A DNA stretch of 35,253 bases from a virus, in IMG/VR virus record IMGVR_UViG_3300035698_015052, positions 1 through 35,253 of that record. One strand, written 5' to 3'. A program made the position numbers and the translations under genes. Shown one piece after another: positions 24,221-31,458 of the stretch. The notes below the pieces were generated by a model. It was given only the letters and a program-made list of their open reading frames with translations, was not told where the DNA came from and searched no databases. How positions within the stretch are numbered: the first letter of the stretch is position 1; the number at the start of each line of letters is the position of its first letter.

Positions 24221-25180
24221 CTAATCTATAAAGCTCATCCTTTTTATTTTCTTAATCTCTTTTTTGTGTGTGTATGCTCTTGAAAATTCTCTAGCCCTAG
24301 ATGTAGATATACCAAGTTCTTCTGATAACAGTACTGGATCTACCTTGCCTTTGAACATAAGATTATCTTTGTACTTGTCAATGTACTCACAAGTTGTAGA
24401 AAAATCTATTTCATTAACATTGTTCTTTTGATCTTCTCTATCCCAGTATGCAATCTGTTGAGCATAATATGAATCCAAGAAATCTACTTTCATTTTCTTA
24501 TAGGTTTTAATTATCTTCTTTGGTGGTGGCTTACATTTAATACCAGTTATTCTATATGGTCTAATTCCATGCTTAGTTTTTAAATTCACTCTAGGAAAAT
24601 ATTGTTTAGCTTCTGTACCTTCATTCTTATATGTGTCAGCAGTCATGTTATAATCTAAATTATAATATTTTGCATATATAAACTTCTGTTGGTGGTTCAC
24701 AAACTTACAGAATATCCTAGCGTTCCTTAATCTTCTAACACCTTTCAATAACTGTTTCTCGTGTGGCAAAGACGCGAACATAATGTTCTTCTTAAATCTC
24801 ATAGTTGACACAGTTAATTCTAATTGTTTACTTATTGCCCCCCAACCACGAGAGTGTGCGTCAAGTTCCATCTCATCGTACAATATACCATAACCAGGAT
24901 TCTTCACAGGATCTGTTTTCTGTACTAATCTAAGAAAGTCTTTTATATTAAACACCACTTGAGTCTCTGGATCGAAAGTTTGTTCTAGCGTCTGTGGATC
25001 TACTTGTAATTCCCACAATGCTTTGAGGCAAAATGTAGTCTTACCAGCACCAGGCATACCAATAGTAGTTCCAAACCAGTTCATATCTCTAAATCTCTGT
25101 GTATAAATGCTTGTATATATTGACTTGCCAACTGGTGACATGGCTTCAAAATGTGCTGGTAGCCTAACTGTTTGACTCAT
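24221..25180 (-). CDS. P-loop ATPase, probable virion assembly or DNA packaging ATPase
   Basis: This 319-aa protein has Walker A GMPGAGKTT at about residues 40-48, a Walker B-type strand GYGILYDEMELD at about 99-110, and a sensor-like FASLPHEKQLL. The C-terminal segment DPVLLSEELGISTSRAREFSRA looks like an HTH and could contact DNA. ATPases of this size occur in spindle-shaped viruses and other membrane-containing archaeal viruses and are assigned to genome packaging or assembly. Orthology to any named protein (e.g. SSV B251) is not claimed. It abuts the upstream gene with no gap. Confidence 0.78.
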   Translation of the reverse strand: MSQTVRLPAHFEAMSPVGKSIYTSIYTQRFRDMNWFGTTIGMPGAGKTTFCLKALWELQVDPQTLEQTFDPETQVVFNIKDFLRLVQKTDPVKNPGYGILYDEMELDAHSRGWGAISKQLELTVSTMRFKKNIMFASLPHEKQLLKGVRRLRNARIFCKFVNHQQKFIYAKYYNLDYNMTADTYKNEGTEAKQYFPRVNLKTKHGIRPYRITGIKCKPPPKKIIKTYKKMKVDFLDSYYAQQIAYWDREDQKNNVNEIDFSTTCEYIDKYKDNLMFKGKVDPVLLSEELGISTSRAREFSRAYTHKKEIKKIKRMSFID

Positions 25181-25609
25181 CTACATCTCACCAATAGCAT
25201 CACTAAGTATCTTCTTACCGTTCTCAGACAAAACTTTGTTTATGTGTCTAAGTATATCTGTACATTCAATTATCATTTTTGCTTTTGTCTTGTCAGATTT
25301 GTCGCCAACAAGTCTATTAATATAATCGTTTAGAAGCTTAACCTTAGCTTCAAAAAAAGCTTTAGAATTGCCATAATAGTTTTCTACGAACGAACACAAT
25401 AAAGATACTGATAACATTGCTGAGGTTACTGCTGATTCATCATAGCCTTCATTACCAGCTTTGATCACAACCCCAACAGTTACCCAGTACTGCCATCTTA
25501 TTTGTTCAACAATAGTTCTGTCTTGCATGTCAGTAGACAAAACCACATTGTCCATTATTTTTACTGATGATTGCTTCTCAGGAACTCCACTAATTGGCAT
25601 TATAATCAC
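25181..25609 (-). CDS. Soluble helical protein
   Basis: This 142-aa protein is mostly alpha-helical, without membrane segment or motif of note. It lies between the ATPase and a two-TM protein and overlaps the latter by four bases, so it is likely an assembly partner. The family is unknown. Confidence 0.6.
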   Translation of the reverse strand: MIIMPISGVPEKQSSVKIMDNVVLSTDMQDRTIVEQIRWQYWVTVGVVIKAGNEGYDESAVTSAMLSVSLLCSFVENYYGNSKAFFEAKVKLLNDYINRLVGDKSDKTKAKMIIECTDILRHINKVLSENGKKILSDAIGEM

Positions 25610-26604
25610 CCTTGAGTGCCATTATTTACAAGAACTGGGTTACCAGTCACGTTCAAGTCTGCATTTACAATTCCACTTGTACTATCCTTGATTTCAATCA
25701 TGTTCTTACTAATGGCTGTCATTTGAATACTAAGCTCATCAATAGACTCACCTTGCTTGATTAATAAAAACACTAACAAGCCCACAACCACAACTGCAAT
25801 TCCAATTCCTACTTTTGCAATCTTGGACTGAGATTTTTTAATTCTTTCCTGCTCAATGGATCTTATTCTTCCAGCCTCAGCAAATCCGTCATTGAACATA
25901 TTGCTTAGGTTTATGACACTAAAAAATTCAGTAAAGTTTATAAGTGTTCTATTCTTGGATACTAGCACTCTTTGAAGCTTGGAGAAACCAATCTCAAACA
26001 ATTTAAGCATCTGTAAACCAGTTCTAGTACGACTTATTCCATTGTCATTATAGTTTGGTGTTATTAAAAGTAACTCTTTAGCTATCTTTCTAGCAGGTAC
26101 GAGGTATTTATAACTACTAGATAGCTTAAAACTAGCGTTTATTAATCCATTAGCGTATTTTAAAGCTCCTACCTCATCCTTTGCTATAACTAAAGTGTGT
26201 ATGTCTTTTATAATCTTAGTCATCCTTGAGATGTCCAAATCATAATCACGTTGCTTAACTAACACGTTGCTTGGACTACCTTGAACAATTATATATAATG
26301 GTTCACCATCAATAACATGTATAGTTCCTTTACCATTAGTTCTATCAGCAAGACTATGATTAGTTTCTGATAATTTATATTTCTCACCATCAATGGTTAT
26401 ACACCCTTCTTTGTCTGGTATCTCATAATAGAACCTTGACTTACCAGATTTGTCAAAAAACTGTATATGCTTACCTTTACCTTTCCAAAACAGCATTTTA
26501 GATTTCAGTCTAGTTTTTAATAAGCCACCACCTGCTGAGAGCAAGAAAAAGAATGCTACTCCAAACATAAATGCTAGCCATACAAATATTATTACCAAAT
26601 TCAT
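25606..26604 (-). CDS. Membrane protein with large cytoplasmic domain and distal helix
   Basis: This 332-aa protein has an N-terminal hydrophobic helix (residues 4-24). A basic beta-rich domain (about 35-115) and a helical domain (about 120-260) follow. A second membrane helix (about 272-293) precedes a short Asn-rich tail. This suggests a central domain facing the cell or virion interior. The ribosome site is GAGGTGAC. Upstream of the ATPase partners, it could recruit them to the membrane. The family is unknown. Confidence 0.65.
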   Translation of the reverse strand: MNLVIIFVWLAFMFGVAFFFLLSAGGGLLKTRLKSKMLFWKGKGKHIQFFDKSGKSRFYYEIPDKEGCITIDGEKYKLSETNHSLADRTNGKGTIHVIDGEPLYIIVQGSPSNVLVKQRDYDLDISRMTKIIKDIHTLVIAKDEVGALKYANGLINASFKLSSSYKYLVPARKIAKELLLITPNYNDNGISRTRTGLQMLKLFEIGFSKLQRVLVSKNRTLINFTEFFSVINLSNMFNDGFAEAGRIRSIEQERIKKSQSKIAKVGIGIAVVVVGLLVFLLIKQGESIDELSIQMTAISKNMIEIKDSTSGIVNADLNVTGNPVLVNNGTQG

Positions 26605-26628
26605 AATTTAAGTCACCTCGTAATTTAT

Positions 26629-27201
26629 CTAGTATTCTTCAGCTTCACCGCTTCCGAATATCTTATCTTTTAAAGTTTTCTTTTTTTGTGTTTGTGTTCT
26701 TATGTTATCAGTTCTAGTTTGTGAAATATCAGATTTCTTCACGAATGAATATTCTAACAATTTACCTTTTCGTGCTTTTGTCATTGAATTATATAGATCT
26801 CTTCTAAGCAACATCATCTCGTAGCTAGGTCTAACATCAATACCAGTAATCTTATACATGTTAATAAGATTCGCTAAACAAGTATTTATTGCGAATATGT
26901 ATCGTTCATCTAGGTTCTTAGGAATACTATCAACTTGCAAGTTTGCAGTTGTCAAGTCAGGTGTGTTTGCTTCAGAAAAGCCCGTTGGAATATATCCTGT
27001 TCTCAAAACACCATTAGAATCCAAACCCTTACCAATATTATAGCTTGACTTGGTATAAGGCACGATTATTTTAGCATGCACATCATGTTCACTTTTAAAC
27101 GAAACATACTTAGGTTCTTCTTCCCAATCGTGTTGTTCTGCTTGCATGTCATGAATTTCTTCTGAGTTATCGAAATCTGGCACACTCAATTCACTAGTCA
27201 T
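26629..27201 (-). CDS. Soluble protein, unknown
   Basis: This 190-aa protein has an acidic N terminus, a central mixed domain (about residues 35-150) and a Lys-rich C terminus with GSGEAEEY at the end. No motif was recognised. It begins with an AGGTGAC ribosome site just after the paired glycoprotein-like genes. Confidence 0.6.
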   Translation of the reverse strand: MTSELSVPDFDNSEEIHDMQAEQHDWEEEPKYVSFKSEHDVHAKIIVPYTKSSYNIGKGLDSNGVLRTGYIPTGFSEANTPDLTTANLQVDSIPKNLDERYIFAINTCLANLINMYKITGIDVRPSYEMMLLRRDLYNSMTKARKGKLLEYSFVKKSDISQTRTDNIRTQTQKKKTLKDKIFGSGEAEEY

Positions 27202-27211
27202 AATTTGTCAC

Positions 27212-27715
27212 CTACTTAAAAAATTTACTAATTATCATGATCATCCCAAACAATCCGAGCACGAAAAATAATCCTGCTAGCACTAACACAATCATGTTTG
27301 TACGATCTATAACTTCATAATCATTATTCACTGGTATGCTTGAATAATTATCATCAATGCCAATTGTTGTCATTTCAATATATTGTTCTCTCTCGTAATC
27401 ACTAGAGGCTTCGCTACAAACTATATACAACGGCAAAGTTTCACGATTTGCAAATATTGAAATGTTAGTATCATCCTCAGAAATCACCATGTCAAAATGT
27501 CTACCACCATACAATCTGCTACCCTGATCCACATCTATAAAAACACTAGTCATGTCCTCAGGCACACTGATAATAAACTCACACATTGTTGGTTCTGCTA
27601 GCTCAGTAACATTATAACAATTAACATAACTTATACATTCACCCTCAACAGGAAATGCTAATGCTGTTGGTATAATCATACACATAATCAATATCATACT
27701 TATAATCTTGTTCAT
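27212..27715 (-). CDS. Surface protein A of a tandem paralogous pair
   Basis: This 167-aa protein has a signal peptide (MNKIISMILIMCMIIPTALA), an extracellular beta-rich domain with several cysteines and N-x-S/T sites, and one C-terminal transmembrane helix ending GLFGMIMIISKFFK. The C-terminal third is clearly homologous to the next gene (27712-28332), and both share the TLGIDDNY/VDENY region. It therefore is a type I membrane protein, probably a virion spike. It overlaps the upstream gene by four bases. Confidence 0.7.
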   Translation of the reverse strand: MNKIISMILIMCMIIPTALAFPVEGECISYVNCYNVTELAEPTMCEFIISVPEDMTSVFIDVDQGSRLYGGRHFDMVISEDDTNISIFANRETLPLYIVCSEASSDYEREQYIEMTTIGIDDNYSSIPVNNDYEVIDRTNMIVLVLAGLFFVLGLFGMIMIISKFFK

Positions 27716-28332
27716 TTAAAAAACCCACCTATAATCTTAATCATTCCAAACAAACCAAAAACCAATAACAATCCTGCTAATACCATAATCACTAAATCGT
27801 CACGAGTTGTGGTTGTATAAGTTTTGGTTACTTCAATGTTGTTATAGTTTTCATCCACACCAAGTGTTACTGTTGAAATCACATCCTGCACAAAGTATGT
27901 ATTAGACACTTCTTTGCATATTAAATATATTGGCATAGTCTTTTTGTCTACCCAAATAGGAAGTGTGATATTACTGTCCAAGTAAAATGCAGTGTTAGAC
28001 AAACTTCCAATATTACCAGTTACAATCTCTATATAAATTCTATTAGCATCATCAGGTAGCACAATATTATAATCACAAAACCCTGCACCATTCACTAAAT
28101 ATTCGTTATCACAACTATTGGTTGGAATGAAACATTCGCCAACAATGTTCAAGTCAATGTCTGGTTGTGGTACTACTACTCCATCAATATCAGACCAGTA
28201 CAAAACATTATCAGTGCCACTTATCATTACCTGATTAATATCCCCATCATAATTAGGAAGTGTAAAGTCTGCACTTACAAACGGAACTATTAAACATACC
28301 ACTAATATTGTTAGTATTAAATTTCTGTTCAT
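27712..28332 (-). CDS. Surface protein B of a tandem paralogous pair
   Basis: This 206-aa type I membrane protein has a signal peptide (MNRNLILTILVVCLIVPFVSA), a Cys-containing ectodomain with N-glycosylation sequons, and a C-terminal helix ending GLFGMIKIIGGFFK. The frame extends upstream to 28386, but ATG 28332 is chosen because it gives a clean signal peptide and starts one base after the preceding stop. It resembles protein A strongly near the C terminus and has an N-terminal insertion. Confidence 0.7.
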   Translation of the reverse strand: MNRNLILTILVVCLIVPFVSADFTLPNYDGDINQVMISGTDNVLYWSDIDGVVVPQPDIDLNIVGECFIPTNSCDNEYLVNGAGFCDYNIVLPDDANRIYIEIVTGNIGSLSNTAFYLDSNITLPIWVDKKTMPIYLICKEVSNTYFVQDVISTVTLGVDENYNNIEVTKTYTTTTRDDLVIMVLAGLLLVFGLFGMIKIIGGFFK

Positions 28333-28333
28333 A

Positions 28334-29212
28334 TTAATTCTTGTACTCCATAAACCCAATAGTACAATTAAAAATGTTACCCTCATTTGCAGAATCCCAT
28401 TCTGCTGTTACTGTTATATCCAAATCTCCTAGTGTGTTATAATCTCCAACTTCACAAGTTGACGAATCTGCTTCTTCATCAATAACCATATCCATATGCC
28501 AAGCTACTTCTCCACTTTCGCCAACACTTCTTATTATTGCTTGACCATTAACATGCCAACAATTATCTTCTAAATTTCCACCAGCAGATACTACTTTTGC
28601 AATTTCAGTACCACCTACTTTTACTCTTATTGTAACATCCTGTGAAGAACTAACGTTTGTAATATTCCCAGCCATTACCATCTTTAACACATTCCCTGCT
28701 ACCCAACTATTAGCAGGAACTTCTGCAGTGAACACAGTTGTTTCTATAGCAGTATTCACTAGTGTTGTAGTAGTCAATTTGACATCTGCAGTTCTGTCTA
28801 TTGCTTTCCTTACTGATTTGTTGGTAATATAAAATCTATGATTTATAAACTCCAAAGCACCAAGTTCTGGAGTTGTAAGTGCTGTACCTAAAGTTAATTT
28901 CAGTGGTGGATTAGTTGTTGTTCCTGCTCCTAAATGCAAAAATGCCGTAGGCTCTTCAACACCAACTCCAACATTACCACTATTCAAAATTGTAAATATT
29001 TCGTTATTACTATTATCAAACAAATTAAAAATATCAAACCCACTACCCTTAACACTCATTTGTGTACTAGCACCAATACTAGTCATGCCTACTCCAACTT
29101 GATTAGTTATTAAAAAATCATCTGGGGCTATGATCGTGTGTGCATATACTGGTACGAAAAAAAAGCCAGCCATCACTACTGTCATTAATATTGCTAGCAC
29201 TTTTACATTCAA
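28334..29212 (-). CDS. Phage tail-fibre-like receptor-binding protein
   Basis: This protein of about 292 aa has a signal peptide (about residues 1-24). A collar-like module follows (NEIFTILNSGNVGVGVEEPTAFLHLGAG), then PLKLTLGTALTTPELGALEF and YITNKSVRKAI. This order of elements is typical of tail-fibre and tail-spike proteins of tailed phages. The rest is a beta-sandwich with cysteines, likely a binding head. TTG 29212 is preferred, with GGTGAT four bases upstream; GTG 29221 lies inside that site. It likely binds host receptors from the virion surface. Confidence 0.75.
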   Translation of the reverse strand: MNVKVLAILMTVVMAGFFFVPVYAHTIIAPDDFLITNQVGVGMTSIGASTQMSVKGSGFDIFNLFDNSNNEIFTILNSGNVGVGVEEPTAFLHLGAGTTTNPPLKLTLGTALTTPELGALEFINHRFYITNKSVRKAIDRTADVKLTTTTLVNTAIETTVFTAEVPANSWVAGNVLKMVMAGNITNVSSSQDVTIRVKVGGTEIAKVVSAGGNLEDNCWHVNGQAIIRSVGESGEVAWHMDMVIDEEADSSTCEVGDYNTLGDLDITVTAEWDSANEGNIFNCTIGFMEYKN

Positions 29213-29217
29213 ATTAA

Positions 29218-29391
29218 TCACCCTATTAAATACCCAGTAGGTATTGCTAAACCCGTTGAAAGCACACCAACACCAACTATGAATATAAACAAATAGCCTA
29301 CAAAAGTTATCTCTACGTTCTTGTTTTTATAGCCGAAAAATAAGAATACCAGCCCTAATGTCATAAATATTAAACTTAATATCCAGTTCAT
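29218..29391 (-). CDS. Small two-helix membrane protein
   Basis: This 57-aa protein has two hydrophobic helices (MNWILSLIFMTLGLVFLFFG and VGYLFIFIVGVGVLSTGLAI). The frame can be extended to 29478, but that adds a region overlapping a terminator hairpin and a TATA-like CTTTTTATAC (about 29443-29452), so ATG 29391 is chosen. It could be a minor membrane component of the particle. Confidence 0.6.
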   Translation of the reverse strand: MNWILSLIFMTLGLVFLFFGYKNKNVEITFVGYLFIFIVGVGVLSTGLAIPTGYLIG

Positions 29392-29458
29392 ATATATATC
29401 TATAGATATTAGCTTTAAAAAGATATGCTCGAAATAGCAAATGTATAAAAAGAAATAG

Positions 29459-29479
29459 TGTGAGGAACTAGTCCTCACA
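29459..29479. terminator. Perfect hairpin after coat protein gene 1
   Basis: TGTGAGGA and TCCTCACA flank a five-base loop. On the - strand it sits downstream of the coat gene ending at 29498 and upstream of the 29391 gene, so it likely ends or trims the abundant coat mRNA. Confidence 0.6.
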
Positions 29480-29497
29480 GTATAACGAGGTGACTAT

Positions 29498-29698
29498 CTA
29501 TCTAAATAATCCCAATGCACCTAAACCAGCGAATATACCAATTGCTATAAGTATATAAGGAATAGTACCTGAAAGAGTAAGTAATGTTCCAGTGAAATTA
29601 CCAGCATCTATAAAAGCATTAACGATTATGATTGCTAATACTGATCCAATTACAACGGATAAAACTGCCATTACTGATTGCTGTCCTTTTGTATTCAT
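29498..29698 (-). CDS. Major coat protein candidate, copy 1
   Basis: This 66-aa protein starts MNTKG|QQSVMAVL and has two hydrophobic helices (about residues 9-28 and 45-64) separated by a short polar loop (DAGNFTGTLLTLSG). The hairpin layout and size match spindle-shaped-virus major capsid proteins. The N terminus matches archaeal class III prepilin signals (K-G, then Q-x-S) except that the usual Glu at +5 is Met. The mature length after cleavage would be 61 aa. It differs from copy 2 at eight of 66 positions. Its strong promoter and leader are also duplicated, so high expression is likely. Confidence 0.7.
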   Translation of the reverse strand: MNTKGQQSVMAVLSVVIGSVLAIIIVNAFIDAGNFTGTLLTLSGTIPYILIAIGIFAGLGALGLFR

Positions 29699-29758
29699 TA
29701 ATAACCAACTCCATATTTTATTAATACTAATACACTTAGAAATTTGTTGTATATAAAC
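29699..29758 (-). promoter_or_regulatory. Duplicated promoter and leader of coat gene 1
   Basis: On the - strand a TATA-type GTTTATATAC (29749-29758) precedes a roughly 50-base leader. The leader is almost the same as that of coat copy 2 and holds a weak GGAGTTGGT ribosome site near its end. Confidence 0.65.
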
Positions 29759-29797
29759 ACCTATGTTTTCAGAGAATAAGAATTTTAAGTGAAATCA

Positions 29798-29813
29798 AGG
29801 ATGTAAACATCCT
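29798..29813. terminator. Hairpin after coat protein gene 2
   Basis: The 16-base AGGATGTAAACATCCT gives a six-base stem with a four-base loop. It lies between the stop of copy 2 and the promoter of copy 1, separating the two transcription units. Confidence 0.55.
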
Positions 29814-29833
29814 CAACTCACAAGGTATTAGAT

Positions 29834-30034
29834 CTATCTAAATAAACCTAATGCACCAAGACCAGCAAAAATACCAATAGCGATTAAGATATATGGTATA
29901 GTTTCAGCAAGAGTACTTAAAGTACCGCTGAAGTTTCCTGCATCTATGAAAGCATTAGAAATTATGATAGCTAATACGGAAGCAATTACAACTGTTAAAA
30001 CAGCCATTACTGATTGTTGTCCTTTTGCATTCAT
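29834..30034 (-). CDS. Major coat protein candidate, copy 2
   Basis: This 66-aa paralogue of copy 1 (MNAKG|QQSVMAVLTVV) has the same two-helix hairpin and an identical second helix and C terminus (PYILIAIGIFAGLGALGLFR). The codons differ at many silent sites, so the two genes have been kept under protein-level selection since duplication. Two forms may build different parts of the particle, or respond to different conditions. Confidence 0.7.
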   Translation of the reverse strand: MNAKGQQSVMAVLTVVIASVLAIIISNAFIDAGNFSGTLSTLAETIPYILIAIGIFAGLGALGLFR

Positions 30035-30094
30035 TAATAACCAACTCCATATTTTATTAATACTAATACACTTAGAAATTGGTTATATATAAAG
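30035..30094 (-). promoter_or_regulatory. Duplicated promoter and leader of coat gene 2
   Basis: The - strand carries CTTTATATATAA (30083-30094) as TATA box, then a leader that matches the copy-1 leader almost base for base to the start codon. Conservation outside coding sequence points to a functional 5' leader and not just a recent copy event. Confidence 0.65.
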
Positions 30095-30096
30095 AC

Positions 30097-30345
30097 CTAT
30101 GTTTCTTTATTAGCAAGTAATAATCTTAATAACTTCCTAATTTGGAACTCTTTGAATATCAAAGCTATGATTATTACGGTTGAGAACAACCACATGATAA
30201 AGAAATAACTTCCTATGTCTGTAGCAACTGTAACTCCTGCAACTTGAATTCCTATTAACAAATAGTACAATAATGATCTCACTCTTGAAAGCTTGATACT
30301 ATTTCCTGTGCTAATTTTCTTATTTGTTTTTAAGTTTAGTTTCAT
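30097..30345 (-). CDS. Two-helix membrane protein with basic ends
   Basis: This 82-aa protein has a Lys-rich N terminus, two hydrophobic helices (about residues 24-42 and 46-66) and a basic C-terminal helix (RKLLRLLLANKET). It starts inside the end of the next upstream gene, 30320-30481. The function is unknown. Confidence 0.6.
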   Translation of the reverse strand: MKLNLKTNKKISTGNSIKLSRVRSLLYYLLIGIQVAGVTVATDIGSYFFIMWLFSTVIIIALIFKEFQIRKLLRLLLANKET

Positions 30346-30481
30346 ATATATTCGTCTCCATAATCTTTTTTTTTAAGTATCTTAATTCTATGACAATCCC
30401 TATAAGTAAAATTGTTGCTAAAGGCACAGCCACTATTGTTATAACATCCTGCACCTTGTCTATTAATTCAAAGTCTATCAT
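30320..30481 (-). CDS. 53-aa single-TM protein
   Basis: This gene was read by hand. ATG 30481 follows GGAGATGAACTGAA. One hydrophobic helix (about residues 11-30) is followed by a basic tail. Its end overlaps the start of the 30097 gene by 26 bases. It is a small membrane peptide in the same operon. Confidence 0.5.
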   Translation of the reverse strand: MIDFELIDKVQDVITIVAVPLATILLIGIVIELRYLKKKIMETNIYETKLKNK

Positions 30482-30494
30482 TTCAGTTCATCTC

Positions 30495-30632
30495 CTAATA
30501 AATATATTCCACCACTAAACAATAAATAACTTTATCTAATAAAAATAAAAATCCTAAACTTACAAAAGCCATTACTTTTAAAGTATTTTTCATTTTATAA
30601 TTAATTTCTTTAATCTTTTTATCAACATTCAC
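30495..30632 (-). CDS. 45-aa membrane peptide (GTG start)
   Basis: This gene was read by hand. GTG 30632 has AGGTGGTGATT just upstream. A basic N-terminal helix is followed by one hydrophobic helix (VMAFVSLGFLFLLDKVIYCLVV). The function is unknown. The strong ribosome site is the main support. Confidence 0.45.
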   Translation of the reverse strand: MNVDKKIKEINYKMKNTLKVMAFVSLGFLFLLDKVIYCLVVEYIY

Positions 30633-30649
30633 TTTTAATCACCACCTAT

Positions 30650-30967
30650 TTAATAATTTTTAATCCATTTATTACTATAAGTAACACACACATTCCATTT
30701 ATTCCTTTTAGTACAAAATCTTTTATTAACTATTCTATGTTTTTCAATAACGTTATTTTTTAACATAATTTCAAATATAACATCTTTATCAGAAATAAAC
30801 ATAAATGAATTATCAAAATGTATATCCATTATATCTTTATCTTTAAACATTTCTTTTATTTTATTTTTAGTATATCTTTTAACAAAAAACTGCTCCATAA
30901 CAAAAAATACTATTGGAACAATTACTGCTAAAGTAATTCCTATTTCTATATTAATACCTACGCTCAT
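30650..30967 (-). CDS. Single-TM protein with basic cytoplasmic domain
   Basis: This 105-aa protein has an N-terminal helix (residues 8-28) and then a Lys/Asp-rich mixed alpha/beta domain with cysteines near the end. It starts at ATG 30967 after GGTGATAAAAA, the window's commonest ribosome site. The family is unknown. Confidence 0.6.
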   Translation of the reverse strand: MSVGINIEIGITLAVIVPIVFFVMEQFFVKRYTKNKIKEMFKDKDIMDIHFDNSFMFISDKDVIFEIMLKNNVIEKHRIVNKRFCTKRNKWNVCVTYSNKWIKNY

Positions 30968-30973
30968 TTTTTA

Positions 30974-31180
30974 TCACCATGCTCCATATAAACAACTTGT
31001 AACCGAAAATATATTTAAAAAAATCCCAAAACAAATTAGGTCAACAACCATAATTACAATAGTATTTAAAATACTAGGATTAGGACTAAAAAAAAAATAA
31101 CTAATAGTCATAACTGTAGATCCTATTAATAAAAAACTAACTAAAAATCTTAACAACTTAACTTCTAAACCACAATTCAT
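30974..31180 (-). CDS. Two-helix small membrane protein
   Basis: This 68-aa protein has two hydrophobic helices (LLRFLVSFLLIGSTVMTISYFF and IVIMVVDLICFGIFLNIF). It is coupled to the zinc-ribbon gene by a four-base overlap. The function is unknown. Confidence 0.6.
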   Translation of the reverse strand: MNCGLEVKLLRFLVSFLLIGSTVMTISYFFFSPNPSILNTIVIMVVDLICFGIFLNIFSVTSCLYGAW

Positions 31181-31458
31181 TCTTTACCATCTCCATAAAC
31201 TCTATCATGACATTCTCTACACACTAACGAAATTTGTTTTCCTTTCTTGAAAAAATAAGCGTTATTAGTTTTCTCAACATTACCACAAACTTCACACTTT
31301 TTATTACTGTACTTAGAAAATTTAAACTTGTAACAGTTATCGCATATAAATTCAGCAGAACCATTTATAATAACTGCAACCACACCATCTTTTAATTTTA
31401 AAAAGTCATGATTACAAATTGGACATTCTAACAAATTATTTTCTTCCAAGTTTATCAT
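31177..31458 (-). CDS. Double zinc-ribbon protein
   Basis: This 93-aa protein has four CxxC knuckles: CPIC (about residue 12), CDNC (about 39), CEVC (about 55) and CREC (about 81). They form two zinc ribbons, the second ending CRECHDRVYGD. Such proteins usually bind nucleic acid or mediate complex formation. The gene starts within the last codons of the SF3 helicase gene, so the two are translationally coupled and probably cooperate in replication. Confidence 0.7.
   Translation of the reverse strand: MINLEENNLLECPICNHDFLKLKDGVVAVIINGSAEFICDNCYKFKFSKYSNKKCEVCGNVEKTNNAYFFKKGKQISLVCRECHDRVYGDGKE

Noticed and set aside
24221-25180. Terminase large subunit assignment for the ATPase
   Set aside because: It has no recognisable nuclease domain and is only 319 aa; small subunit, portal and HK97 capsid genes are absent.
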